64,000 nucleotides of DNA from Acanthosoma haemorrhoidale (taxonomy: Eukaryota; Arthropoda; Insecta; Hemiptera; Acanthosomatidae): contig OV884009.1 in the NCBI GenBank assembly GCA_930367205.1, forward strand, positions 93,951,189 through 94,015,188, given 5' to 3'. Below, one piece after another: positions 13,101-28,100 of this stretch. The notes beneath the pieces are model-generated. The model had not been told where the DNA came from and ran no database searches. It saw only the letters and a program-made list of their open reading frames with translations. The position numbers and the translations under genes are program-made. Position 1 is the first letter of the stretch. Each line of letters opens with the position of its first letter.

Positions 13101-16100
13101 TCTCCCTTTTGACTCCTAAAACTATATGTCGCGTTTTCTGCATTGAAAAAAAGGAGACTATGTACCCACCATGAAGTTTAAAAAGCAAAGGCTAAATATC
13201 AGATTTAAAACCGTCAAAAAAGTTACTTTCACGCACGTTTCAACATGGATCGAAATTTAACTATTTATGAACTACTAGGTGAGTCATTTCCAATTGATTG
13301 GTTAGTACACCCTTGATTATTTTTTGTACCCTTTTCACAATTATTCTTTCCATTGGGTTTTGGATCGGTGTAGGCTGTGGATGTGGCAGAGAAGGTTTTG
13401 AGGTAAAGGATTTTTTATAGGGTCCTAGCACTGGCCACCATCGCCTACTCATGTCCGGTGCGTCTGTGGCTCTCTTACCCTCTTTCTTGTCTTCCCCATA
13501 TAACGAAACGGTCGCAGAGTGAGGCGAGGGGAGTTACGTTAGCCCCCTGTCATTTCTCCACCTACTTCAATGGGTGAATCCTTGGGGGCAGATTGTGTAT
13601 GTGTATTGTATGAATGTTGGTATAAGCTAAAACTGTACATTCCAAGTGAGTGGAATGTACAGTTTTAGCACTTCCATGCAAAATATCATTAACCTAGTTC
13701 AATTGAAGGCTGTAAAAAAAATCCTACAAAGGTATCTTTGACGAGTTGTATGTAATATAATTACATAATTTCCGCATAAACTAAACCTAATCTATATAAA
13801 TATTCATGCGCGCAAGTCAAACATGAGAATAAGAATCGCTTAATTAGACAATCATTAGTGAAAAATAAGCGATTCTGGTTCTGAAATAATCAAAGTAATA
13901 TCAAAAATAAATAGGTCACTTACAATTTGGAGGGACGCTTGGAAATTACAAAACAATAGCCTTACTTCAACGGTAAAAATATTACCCAAGGGACATAACT
14001 CGGAGCAAATTTAATTATCTCGTTGAATAATGGTTCATAAAGTATAAAGCTGTAAGGGCTTAGAGCTGTAAACATTTATAGGAAATTGTCTTTTTAACGA
14101 GAGTAGTGATTTTAGACGCATGTTTAACACGGCTTCCGTGATTTAGCTCTTTGAAGAAAGAGAACTAATCAGTCTGAAAGCTGCATTTAAAATTATCTTG
14201 GTAACCTCAACTCAGCGCCTCGATGACCTCTCCTCTGATCATAGTCCTTTATTATTAACCATTTCCCTAAGACTAATTCACAAACTGCCTCCTCCTTCAT
14301 TTATTAGGAACTCAGTTGACCACTTCCGCCAGCTTCTTACAGAGTCCGTAGACCTCAAATTGTCCCTGAAAACATCCCCAGACCTAGACTATGCAGTGCA
14401 TTCTTTCACTACTCTGGTCCAGAGGTCGGCTTGGGAGGCATCGTCACCCAAAAATCCACAATCATAATCGTTTACCTCAGCATCTCAAAGATCTAATCCA
14501 ATCCAAACGCCGCTCCAGAACAGTGTGGCCACGATCCCGGCATCCTGCTGATCGCCGCTCGTACAATTAGTACTGCCGATTGGTAAAGCGGCGATTGGCA
14601 TCCTTCCGTTCCAATTATTTCAATTCCTACCTCTCCTCTCTGTCTACCAGGGATAACTCCTTGTGGAATGTAACCAAAAAAATCCTAAAGTATCAACCTG
14701 TTTCACATCCACTCCGTCGTGATGTTGGGTCCTGGGCGGCTTCGGATGGGGATAGGTCGGAGGAATTTGCTCTGCATCTTACCCATACTTTCACACCTCA
14801 CCTTTCTCATCAAAGCCATACTCACAGCACAACTGTGGAAGATTTGCTCACTTCACCTATTCCTCTCTCTCTCTCTCTCTCTTCCACAAAAAGCCGTTAA
14901 TCCCTCTGAGGTCAAATACCTTCTGAAAAACTTACCTTACCGAAAATCCCCTGGATATGATCTCCTTACTCCTCTAATTATCAAACAACTTCCTCCTAAA
15001 GCCATAATCTTCCTAACTTACATATATAATTGCATTGTCCGAACGACGCTCTTTCCTCTCCTCTGGAAACATTCCATTATTGTCCTATTCACCAAACCCG
15101 GTAAACCACCCAATGACGCCTCATCTTACTGTCCAATTAGCCCACTCCCTATCCTCTCAAAAATATTTGAGAAACTCCAACTAAAACGTCTACTTCCAAT
15201 TGTTGAATCCAAAAACCTTTTTCCCACACACCAGTTTGGTTTCCGCCAACGACATTCCACTGCTCAACAAGGCCTTCGCGTTGTTGATCACATCTCCTCA
15301 GCCCTTGAAACCAAACAGTATTGCACTGCTGCCTTTCTTGATATAGCTTAAGATTTTGACAGGGTTTGGCACGCAGGCTTGCTCTACAAGGTCAAAAGAT
15401 ATTTACCACAGACCATTTTACTAATCTTACAGTCCTACCTTTCAAACCTCTTCTTCCAAGTCCGCTGTGGTTTAGAATACTCTAACTACTATCCCATAAA
15501 TGCAGGAGTTCCACAGGGTAGTGTCCTGGGCCCCATCCTCTATAACCTATACACCGCTGATGTCCCCTCTACTCCCAATACCTTCTTGGCCACATTTGCA
15601 GATGACACTCCAGTCTTGTCATCCCACCCAGACCCCGACATAGCATCCCATAACCTTCAAAAACACCTTGACGAGATCGAGTATTGGTGCAATCAATGGC
15701 GGATCAAAGTTAATGAAGCAAAATGCTCCCACATTACCTTCACCCTTTGTCGCAAGACTTGTCCACTAGTTTATTTTAATTCTATTCCTCTCCCTGTGTC
15801 CGAGACAGTACGGTACTTAGGCTTCCATCTCGACAAACGACTGACCTGGAACCCACATACGAGACTAAAAAGACAAGAACTAAACAGACGCTATGGACAA
15901 CTGTACAGACTACTTTAAAGGACATCCCATCTCTCAATAGAATATAAACTACTAATCTACAAAGTTATACTTAAACCAATCTGGACATACGGAATAGAGC
16001 TATGGGGAACAGCAAAAAAGTCGAACATCAAGCGTATCCAACCCTTTCAATCAAAAGTCCTGAGAACAATAGTAAATGCCCCTTATTATGTCAGCAACAA

Positions 16101-19100
16101 AACCCTTCATAACGACCTTAATATACCCTACATTCTAGAACTCATCCCTTCCAAGTTTATGAAATTCCACAGTAGCCTTTCCAACCACCCTAATCCTGTA
16201 GCACAGTCATTGCACTGTGCCACTCATCCCTATAGTCCTCCTCGGAGACTGAAATGGCAGTGGCCTCGTGACCTGCTATAATCGCGTGACAGTGGGAGTT
16301 CTGGCAATGGCCAGTTTCTCCAATTGTGTTCTGAGCGTCTGTGGCTCTCGCGCTCCTTGTCAGCCTTCACTGGTTAGTATCTGGTGATGCGGCTGACGGA
16401 GGAGCGTGGGGGACTTCCCAAGACTCCACTTTCTCTTCGCATGTGGACTTGGGAGGTCTCTTGGCTGTCTGTAAATATTGTATGTATGAGCGAGTGAATG
16501 ATGAATTGTAAATATGGTATGAATGAGAGCATTTATCTTAATTACTTATTGCCTTATAAGGCAGATTGTAATTATAGAACATTAAAGGAATATATATATG
16601 AAAAAACATCAACTCGATGGAAATCATTGACCTTTTTTTTCCCGTTATGTCAAATAATTTTTATTTTTAATGATCGACATTTGACACATCAGTTACAACT
16701 ACATTATGAATTCATGAGAACAAAATTAATTTTTATATGGCTTACCGAAAACCATTTCCACAAATAAAAAAATACTGTACATTTATAAAATATTAACAAA
16801 AATAAAATTCAAACGAAGTTTGATCGATTGTGATATTTTTTTTTTTAGTAATAGTCCACTAAACACACAACACATGCTATTAATCAAAACGTATCAATAT
16901 TTAACTCCATACCCTACTTAATTGGAAAATGTTTATTTTTTAATTACAATTGGATATTTTTATGCAACGGTGGACCAAGCGACATGAAGTTTATTTTGAG
17001 TAAATACAGCATTGAATACAAGTTCTAGTCCAGTAAGTACTTGTATACTAGTAACCCTGTTTGTAAAAAGTCAAATTACTCAAAACAAACTTTGTATCGC
17101 TTGGTCTACAATTTTAAACTACATCCAAGTGATTGATTAATCATTATTATTTAATGTAAACACTATCAATGACAATTTTAATAATGTTTGTCATTATAGC
17201 TTGAAAAAAATAACAAATTAGATATTAAGAATGAGGAGTTCGAAATCATTAATTTAATAGCCTACTCGATATTCAATTAATTAGTTAATGTCTCTTAATC
17301 AAATTTTATGCAGATGGCTATATTTTCCATGCTAACTGGGAACAAATGAAACTTATAAAAGATTTGAATTTATATAAACATAAATTATTTGGAAATATTA
17401 TACGTGTTAATATAGGTTTTATTTAGATTAGGCCGGTGCTTGGGACTTCTTTATTTTATTTTTCCCCTAATCACTCTTAACATTTTATGAGACTATGTAC
17501 TACAAAATTTTGTTGCAGAGAATAAAGTTCAATTGTTACACAGTGTCCTTTGTTTTTTCACACCGTTAACGTCATAGAATATAATTTTCCAAAATAAAAT
17601 TCTTTTGTATAAAAAAAAATAATACTCTTGCCCTTTTTTTTTTATTACAGAAATTATTTCCATCATTACATTTCCTTAACCCTGAGGCAAAAAATCAGAA
17701 CTTCAAAATTCTAAAATTTAAACGCGTTTAAGTCAAAATAAAGCGGGCCATCTTAATGTGATTAACAAATTCACCTAGGAGTACTATCATCTCCCGACTA
17801 CATGATACCACTGGCATTGACTTTATTTATAATATATCACATTCAATATTCTACTTAAAGAAAGCACTCAAAGGTTTCTTGAAAACTCTAAGAGTAGGAA
17901 CAATAATTCAATAAAAAGCGTTGTGCATAATGTTGCAACTAGGAAGAATATTCATAAAGACTTTGATTTTATGCTTGAGGACCAATATAAATTAGTCTTT
18001 TAATGTAGGTTTTTATCTTTCGGGTTTTCTACGTATAAATAAGTGGGAATTGTATTAATATCCGTATTGTGGATATTTACATATTAATTGTATTTTAGTT
18101 TTAGGTTAGAGGGGCTCTGGTAACTATATGTAATGACCCCATGTGTCATAAAATGACATAATTTCTCTCTAAAAAAGAATTATTATATTAATCCTTGATT
18201 ATTTTTTTTTCGACTTATCTTGTTTCAGATTAATTGTATCATGGACAATCGCGAAAGACGAAAGTAGTACATGTTAGAAAGTAAAGCCTTCGTCTTCGGG
18301 CAAGAGAATATGTAGCTACGAGTAAATTATTGTGTAGGAATGTTGTAACCTCGAGGGGTCTCTGACCGTCCTTGTTGCGTCGCAATTATCTACTAAGCCA
18401 TATATTGCGCATATGGATGTATCAGTAGATATTTCAGACCATTGACTAAGGGTACATAGGAACTACAATTTTCGGTGATGGTCATACTCAATTTTACACA
18501 TATTTTTAAAGTATGTTCCACAAGAACCTGGATTAAACCTTATATGTTTATATTATGTTAGAAAAAAAGCTTGGGGTCTCTCTCTCCTAATGCATCTATC
18601 TTTACTGGTATCAGTCGGCGTTTCGCCTATTCGGGCATCATCAGGACTACAATTAAAAACAAGAAAGATAAATTACATATTTATAAGAAATAATAACAAA
18701 CAAAAACACTAATTTAATAAATAATAAGATTGGAAATAATTTTAACACAGTAATTGTAGAGGAATATATTTAGCTAAGCTTATAAAAATGTTAAAAACTC
18801 CGCAGACATTAGCGAAGAACGTTTAATAAAAGAATATCCCAAATCCCAAAATGTTGCGGATGAGGTTTTGTGATTTGTCCCACTGCGAGTCGGCCGTATT
18901 CATGTATTATTAGATTTTGAAAAGTATGGTAAAGATATAAGCAAACATCTGGGCTCTCCCTCTTTCCCCCCCCCCTCTCTCTCTCTTCCCTCTTCCAGAT
19001 TCTTAATATTGACAGAATCACATTAAAAGTTAGCAAATTGCCCCTAGCTGTCATAAGAGACCTTGAACAGTGACAATCCCTGATATTAAGGATTCCTAAC

Positions 19101-22100
19101 AACTTTTCCTCGAAGCCTTTAATTCAATATCCAATCCAATTCTTTCTTGACTTTTCTCTTTATATAAAAATTCCACTTTAAGGTATTCAATTATATATAA
19201 TCATTTCTCATCTTAACGCACAAGGCAACAGACAAAATATTTATCGCACAATTACACCATTAAATCATGAACTATGAAGATCAGCTATATCTGAACTTAT
19301 TTATAGACCACTCTTTAGGCCAGGAAAAATTAATTTGAAATAAAATATTCTACGAAAATAGAAAATATTTTCGTAGAACTGTTATACCTTTAAGTCTTTA
19401 TATACCAAAGAACACATCAGAGCGTGTTAGCTGCGAGGCACTGGGAGGATTTGTACTTTTCCATGTGTCTGAAATGTACTAATGTATCTAAGTTAGTTGG
19501 TTTAGATGTTTGTATCTACTTCCTCCGACAGGACCCTGTGTCCTGTATAAGCACTATCTACAACCACCTCCTGACATGTCGGACTCCTAGTACCTTGGTT
19601 CTGCTCTCGTCCTAGAAATCCCTTGGTTCCACATCAGTCGACCGTTCGAGTTCAATACACTAAACAACAGTGTTGATGAACTGGGGTTTTACCCCGAAAT
19701 AAACCCGACCAGCCAAGAGAACATATTTCAATTAGTAGTTAAGGTACATAGGTAACCTCAATTTAATATGCATACCCAAATTATTGACCTTGGATCGAAT
19801 AGATAGTAGAAATATAATTTGGGTTAGTAGAATAACCAAACAGAAAAATGTAAACGTTCTTCAAGCATGTCTTAAAGTTATGAAGTTTTATTTTTTAGTT
19901 ATTTAGTTTGAAACAATGTTAAAATTAATAAATCATATTTCAAAAGAACAACGAAATTTAAATAAAATGTTATATGCATAACTAATTGATGGTAGCAAAG
20001 CTGAAAATCGGCTAGATATAGAGAACATCATAGAGCACTGTGTTTGCTATCGAAGAAATTCCACACCACACCAAACTCTCTCAGTGAGTGACATTACACT
20101 CAAGCGGGCCTTCGGTAAACTCTCAGCCGTCCATCTGGTGACAGAGAAGCGGACTCATCTGAAAACAGCACACTACTCCATTCGTTTTCAGTCAACAGAA
20201 AGTGCTCCCGATCCAATTCCAAACGAGCTCTACGATGTTCGGTGGTCTACAATGGCCTTGGTGCTGGTCTCTGGGGGGTTAAGTTCACTTCAGCAAGTCT
20301 TCTTCTAACAGTTTTTGCACATATCTACTCCACAAGTTGTGCGAACCAGATGAGCAGTCTCAGTAGCAGTTGAAAGACGATTCCGAAGCGTGCGTAGTAC
20401 AATAAACCGGTCATCTCTTGGCTCTGCCACTCGCGGCCGATCTGATCAGGGTCTTTGAAGGCACTAACATGCCTCACGGTAACGTGTACTTGCCCTCCGA
20501 ACAGTAGTTCTAGGGAAAGCCAATGCACGGACTGCATATCTTTGGCTTCGGCTGTCTTCCACTAAAGCAGCAACATGGGCTACTTGCTATACCGTCAAAA
20601 CCATATTTTATATTTACTTTTTTTGTGGGGCAGCTTAAATGCATGAAATGCAGCATAGCTAGAGTAAATATGAGAAGCACTAAATGATTGTTTTGTTCAC
20701 CCAGATTCTTTGCTGATTCTAAATATTGTATAGTACAATCCCGATAACTCCTAATGCCAGGAGACTGAGGTTTTATTGTGAATCATCGAGATTTTCGAAA
20801 TATCGGGATTACGAATTATTGAGGGTAAAAAAAGGAAAAATTCAAATTAAGTTTTTATTAAAATTCCATGTATGTACAATACAAAATACAAAACAAAAAT
20901 TTAAACATGTATGTGCTTAGTTATTCTTGATAAAAAAAAATTAAAGCATTCTGCTACATAGATTTTTTTTCTCTCCTTCGGCAACAGCTTTTATAATCTC
21001 CTTTTTTTTCACGAATGGACAGACACATATGGGTACGCTTTGAACGCATAGGGAAACAACACTGAACTGAAGTAAAAATAAAGGATATCGAATCCAATGT
21101 GAAGAGAAAAAAATGTAAAAAAACGTAATTAAGAGAATTGAAGAGTGGGAAGGAGATTTTTTTCAAAGAAACGGGACTGTCAACAGAGACTTATGAATTA
21201 TAAAACCTTGAAGTGATCTTGGGTACGAATTACCAAGGGGGCCGAAATGCATTGTGTTTTTTATACAAATAACCACGATTTTTCCAAGGCAACGGCAGTT
21301 TATTACGATTGAGTGGTATTACAAATTAACGGGATACGAATCAGCGAAATCCTAAAAGTATATCAAAATGAAGGGGTTTTTGAACGAGGAGGGGTCACAC
21401 TTTGTCCCTGCTATCGTTTTCGTTCCTACCGTGTTGGCTTACAGTCACTACGAGAGCTTGACCGAAGAAGAAAAACATAAGAAGATCGTCCACTCGTTAG
21501 GAATCACTTAGCTTGAGGGCCCAAGCTAAGATATCAGGGAGATCCCGGTGTCCCCACAACCTGCCAATTATATTTTTTTCTTCGGCTTTTAATGATTAAT
21601 AATTCTTGTATATAATTCGTTGCAAAAAACAAAAATTGTTTCTGCGTTGGTCCAATGCATATTAAACCATGGTTTTTGAAACAGGATGTTATACAAAATA
21701 AACATTCATTGCAAACAACATTCATACATGTATTATTTTTTTTCAGACAAACGGGTCATTAACACTTTGAAATGGTCGGAGCACTTAGACCCCGTTTTTG
21801 TAAATAACTACGAGGTAGACCCGACCCTCTCGTGGCAGTACTTTGGTAGTGCTACAGGATTCCTGAGGAGATTTCCTGGTAAGTATATTTTTTATATTTA
21901 GTACCGCATTGTTTCAATTGATCTAACCTTGTCCCTGATCATTCGTTGACAAGGGAATTTTCACTATCCGTCCTCACGAGTGAATTTTCCCCTGAGTATT
22001 AAGTCAGTTCACAGCTTTATAGAACGTATGTTCACAGCTATATTGTGTTATCTTTCATGATGATGATTCTCCCGCAAAATAATTTGAAGCACAAAAATAT

Positions 22101-25100
22101 ATCCCCTGATGAAATCAATCGTCCTGATTTCCCTAAAACAAATCAGGTACAATGGAAAGTAAGGCGAACACATCATTTTGCGATTAGGTTGGCACTATTT
22201 TCTCCCAGCTGAGGACTGGCTATGTTTTGATTCTAGGCTTGTTGTTAGTACCTAAAATATGACGGAACTTGCTTATATATGAAATACTAATAAACCTTCA
22301 ATGCGTCAGACTACATTTTTCTACTTGTTAAAAGATCCCGGATTACTATTTTTAAACATTTTAAGGATACGAAACCAAAAAATAACTTATCAGTTATAAA
22401 AAAAAACTGTCCTTCTTCAAAATGACTTACAAAATAAAATTATAACAAATACTGAGCCATTTAGTTTATTTACACGAGGGTCATCGAAAAGGTCTATTCA
22501 GTTGAGAGGGTTCATTTGGGTAGATCTACCAAGCCGGGACCTAGATTCTGGTTTCTCAAAGCCGAGCGCGTCTGCGTTCTCATCCGACCGTCAGTCAACA
22601 AACTGAGTGCTCGATTAAGTATTCGAAATGGTCAAATAAATAGCGGAGATGTCTAAATGCCAGCGGACAGAACTATGTACCGTCGATGTAATGTGTAGAA
22701 AGTATGACCATGTTTTCTAAAGACAGCGAGATTACATGGGTTGACCTATAGCCCCCCACGTAAACAAACCAGATAACATGGGAGTCTTCGCTACCCAAGA
22801 GCTCCAATCAATAAGTTAAAACAAAATACAAATGTGTGGATGGAATTCGATTTCATATAAATACAATAATGATAAATCACGCCAACTTAGAAGTCTGCCA
22901 TATTTTCAAAATACATACGTTTGTATAACTTATAGAAAAAAATAAAATTTTAAATATAATTGCATTAAACATTAAATTAGGTGATTCAATTACTTTACAC
23001 CTTTTACTAAGAGGATCAAAGTAAGTAACGAAGTAAAAGTACATGAGAAAAAAAAAATGTAATGTCGGACTCTACACACAAACACAACAATGCACTGGTT
23101 TATTAATAATATAAATTTAAATATATTAACAATCAAGATAGTAAATGATACGCTTCTCATTACAAAAACGTTTTATCGTATACTTTTAGCAAAAAAAAAA
23201 AATTAACACTGTCGGGAATCGCTGTGTCCCCAAGGGGGGAGGACGCCTGCCGCGGGCTAGTGTCACTACAACCCTAGCCAATGTCGTCGATAAAGACTGC
23301 GAGCGTCTAGAAAGAGATAAAATGGGTGGGCCTGTGGTCTTTGACCTTTGCTAGCGGCCTAGTCGGCGGGCAGCTTTATTCGTATTGATCTGACTCCATA
23401 AGATCTTAAAAGGTGTGCCCCGACAAAGCACTATGTTCAGGAGAAGAGGAACAGGGTAGGTATTATAAGTAGTTTATGTGGTCTTGGAATGACCACAAAT
23501 TCACACTCGGTATCTAAGGGTAGGCGAAAACCGTCCGGATCCCCAAGGCGAGTGTGAACCAGAGTCTGGATCGCCGTGGGAGACGCTACTAGGTAAAGTT
23601 TGTAGGGCCACGGCAACCGTCGCCCGCGAGGAAGAGGTCTCTTCCAAGGAGGTGCTGGTTTTAGCGAGACGAAGGCGTTTTAACTTGAATCCCACTAGGA
23701 ATGTGTGTCGAAATGTTTTTTTGTTTTTTTTTCTAAACCCCTTCAATTATTATACAATATGAGAAAATATGAACAAAGAATTAACAATTTTCTCCTCTTT
23801 CTGCGATGCGCTGATGCATTCAAAGCAGGTTGGGTTACATAACAATCAGATTGAAGTTAAAAGTCTATAACATATATACATTACTTGGTGATGGGGCTTA
23901 CCTTTAGTTTACAAATGAGGGAAAACTTACAAACTAAAACCTAAAATTAGAACCTAAGACTAAAGTGTTCCTGCCACGACAGCGTCCTGCCATCGATTGG
24001 GGAACGGAGCGGGGGTTATAGTGTTAAACACCAGGTTTGTCAGGTATTGCAGGGAGTCGAAAAATTTGATGTCGAAATTCCTCAAATCTTGCTGCTTATA
24101 TAGTACCAGAAGGTGGGGGGTTTCCCCCCGACACGCCACCTAGTGCCTGCGGCTGTTTTGTACAATAGCTTCCCCCTCTCTTAACTGACGCTTTAAGGTT
24201 TTTATTATTAAAATATGGAAACATAGGTAGATATTTTCTGGACCGAGAAGAGAACTTCTAATTATTCGTGATAAAGAGGTTGACACAACAAACCCTTTTT
24301 TAATTTTATACAAGATGAAAAAAAAAAAGTTGTTTTAATAAATTAACAAGATAAAATTGTATTATTTCATAATAAATTACCAGTCAGCATCTTAATAATG
24401 GTTTAGAAATTAAAAGAAGTGATATTTTAAATTAATGAATAAAAAAAATTATTTATTAATATGTATGTTTGTTCAAATTGAAAGAGGTAATGTTTAATTA
24501 AAACACATTTTTAAAAACTATTATTTTTTTACTATTTAAGCTTTGAAAAAAAATACTTGTTGGCCAGACAGATAAATTTGGAGAAAATATTTATTATAGT
24601 CACATATATATAGATGATTATATATGTGCATTTCTTTATCTAAATAAGCAAATATGAGCAGACTTGAAAATCCAAAAGCCTCTCTATGTTGGTAGAAAAG
24701 TGAAAAGAATTAACTGTATTCCAATATTCCTAACTCAAAATAAGATAAAAAGTAATAACGATTTTGTTATTATTACATAAAAAATAACTACCATTACTAC
24801 ACCAGAATTTTAAAAAATGACAAATTAAATATTCCATTCATTGGACAACTCTTGCATACTCAAACTATTTTTTTTTTATAATTGCCCTAGTTCCACAAAG
24901 CCACTAATTAAATAAATAGGAAATTATACTAAATTTACATCTATAAGAGAGACAAACATATTTGATTACAAGAGTACATGACAAGCTAAAATATCAATAA
25001 TCATGCTTAGTTTAATATATTCTTCTTACACCTATCGTTCACTTTCTATTTAAAATCATTATTTTGTTATGTAGCTGGGTTGTTGTTATTTTCTCAACAA

Positions 25101-28100
25101 AAAAAATTTTGTTTGTAAACCACTCATCAAATTAAATAGCGAACAGTATATTGGCGGTAAACCGCCACACCATTGTCATATTTGGTATCTATATATTATT
25201 GTTAAAAAGTAATAAAGATTTTATTATTACTATTGTTATTTAAAATAAGAATGCTTGGTAATGACACATTACCTAATGTAATGATTTATTATTGCATTTG
25301 TTACTGTGAACATTGAAGCTTCCATCGTGTGAATATAACATTAAATATATTATTTTAAAGATGTTTAATTAAAAACAGTACAGTTGAAAAATAGACCATC
25401 ATTCTAAATCTCTTGAAATGCTTAGAAATGAATTAACAACTACAAAACAAATGTTCTATACTGTACTACATATATAATGTCATAAATAAAATTTGTATTG
25501 TCATAATTTATGGGCAATTAAGGGCCTTCATTCACTTGATTTTTTTGTTCTATATTGTATAAAGAATATTTAAACATAAATATCTAATATAGTTACATTA
25601 ATAATTTATTTAAATATAATTATGTTTAAGATTGTGATATTTATGTTTAAGCTATGCAGTGGCCTCCTGAGGAATCATCTAATCCTCAGGATCTTCATGA
25701 CTTCCGAACTTCCAATTGGTACGTGGGAGCCTCCACAAGCCCTAAGGATTTAGCTATAATGCTAGATGTATCCAGCTCGATGAGCAGTGACGCCATCCAT
25801 TTAGCAAAATTAACGGTAGCCACAATTATCAACACTTTGGGTGATGATGATTTTGTAAATGTATTCACATTCTCAGACATAACACAGGAACTTGTTCCCT
25901 GCTTCAAAAATATGCTGGTTCAGGTAAAATCATCTTACTGTTGTCATTATGGTGTTATCCTGCCCCTTATAATGATTTGTTACCCAATTTTTTTTTTAAA
26001 TGTTACATTATTAAAATCTCTGAAAATGTTTTCTTCTCCTTCTTCATTTACTTCAAATGGTAGTGCCTTTCATCACGGGGCCTCATTAAACAATGCCATG
26101 TCTTCTCATTCTTTGGCCAGGTTTTTTATTTCAGTCATAGTTCTATAATGAAGATTTTTTGGAAATTCTCTAGGTTTGCTTCCCACTGGTCAGATTTTTG
26201 TTGTTTTTATCGGTCTTAATTCATCCTATAGAAATACCCAACCCATATTAACAGCCTCCTTTCTATTGTCTTCTAGATAAACCATAATTTCTTCTTCAAT
26301 CCTCCATCTCTTACTTAGTTTCTTCTCATTTTCCAGATCATTCTCGTGAAGAATTTATACCTGTTCTTAACCCTCCACTACGTTTTTTGTTCTCAAAACA
26401 GACCTCCCTACACTTTCTTTCTTCAAATAATAATATTTATGTAACAACAGAAAAAAAAAAATCGTTAAGGAAAGGAATATATATAAACAAGGGCTTTTAT
26501 TTAATTCCTATTATTTTATGCCCATTTTTGTACATTTACATTGATTCATAATTATTATTGTTTGATAGAAATACTTGCTTGTAAGTGTTTTATTTCTTTT
26601 AATTTCATTTATTATTTATTTTTTGTCACCAAGTAGTGTTTTTTTTATTTTACTGAACAATGATGTTACCCATAAAATACATAGCCCCTGTATAAAGTTT
26701 ATTTCTATTATTATTTATCTTAATTACTTATTGCCTTATAAAAGGCAGATTGTAATTATTGCACAATAAAGGAATTATACTGATATTATTATTTATGATT
26801 CTTGGAATTAATGTAATTTTGACATAAATATGTTTTTTGCATGCTCTGTATATAAGATGTATAATAAAACTATTTTGTCAATAAATACTATTTTCATTTA
26901 CAAAAAAAAATATCTCAAAATATTTTATTTACATATATTGTCAGCTATCAACCAGTTATAATGTGTGTCAGGCAGAATTGGTATTTACATTCTAACATTT
27001 TTTTTAAAATTGATTAGAGCACGGAAATGAACAAACGAGAAATAATAGCAGCTTTAGATGGATTGCAGATTGAAAATGGAGCAAATTTTTCAGCTGCTCT
27101 GGTGACTGGCTTTGATATACTTCAAAAAGTAAATATAATTTTATTTATTAATGTGTTGTTAGATAAACTGATTGTATAAACATGAATTGTCATTATAAAC
27201 ACCCATATCTATTTCAAATTTAGTCATGGAAGAATAGTAGTCAAAAGATCGTCAGAAATGAATAAGTGCATGGTAATAAAGAAAGTTTGAGGTAAAAAAT
27301 TGGTTAATTTTCATTGGATTATCTAGTTATTCACATCTATGCTATCCAGAAATAGACCTACAATATTTAAAAGAGTTATTTATGTATTCTATTTATTTTA
27401 TTTTTTTTTAATGGAATTTGCTTGAATGTTTTTTTCTGACTGGTAGATCTTATAGTCAGTCGCCACAGGTGGGTGGGCTGAGGTTCTTTGAGAAGTAGTT
27501 ATGGGTGAAGTCATTGTGTTCTATGAAGAGGCAGGACAAAATGATCATTCTCTTAAGAGGCTTGTTCCAAATGATTATTTCATTTTTTATTTTTGCTAGT
27601 TTGTTATGCTTCTTTGCCCACTCTTATTTTCATTTAGAACAAAGAGCTGTTTAATTGTTGATTCCCAATTCTCTTGAATATTTTTTTTTTTATTTTGCTG
27701 AGGATTTTGTTATGGTTATTAGTAACATAATCTGCTTCTTTATTTCCTTGGATTTATCAATGGAAAGACAGCAGTAAGAAAATTAAATTTTTGCATTGCA
27801 GAATGTATATCTACCACAATCTTTTATTTTTGTTGACTAAACCACACTAGTTCTAAGATGAGTCCCTTTCTAAGCTGATAACAGTACTCATTAAGTCAAA
27901 CACTATTTTAACATTTCATTTTGTGGTTGTTCTGAACATGGAATAATGGAGTGACTTTACCCATGAAGAAATGTACACAAATCAGTAATGATCAGAGGTA
28001 TTTTGTAGTGTTGACTGCTATTGCACACATAGCATTGCCAGTTGATTTTGATGGTCTAACCTCATTATTTCATTGTTAACAATTTTTACTGAATTTATTA

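Noticed and set aside
20084..20308. Plus-strand frame at 20084
   Set aside because: Antisense shadow of the Tc1 transposase relic.
22473..22720. Mariner-like element starting CACGAGGGTCATCGAAAAGG
   Set aside because: The left motif resembles a mariner end, but no matching right end or transposase was found.
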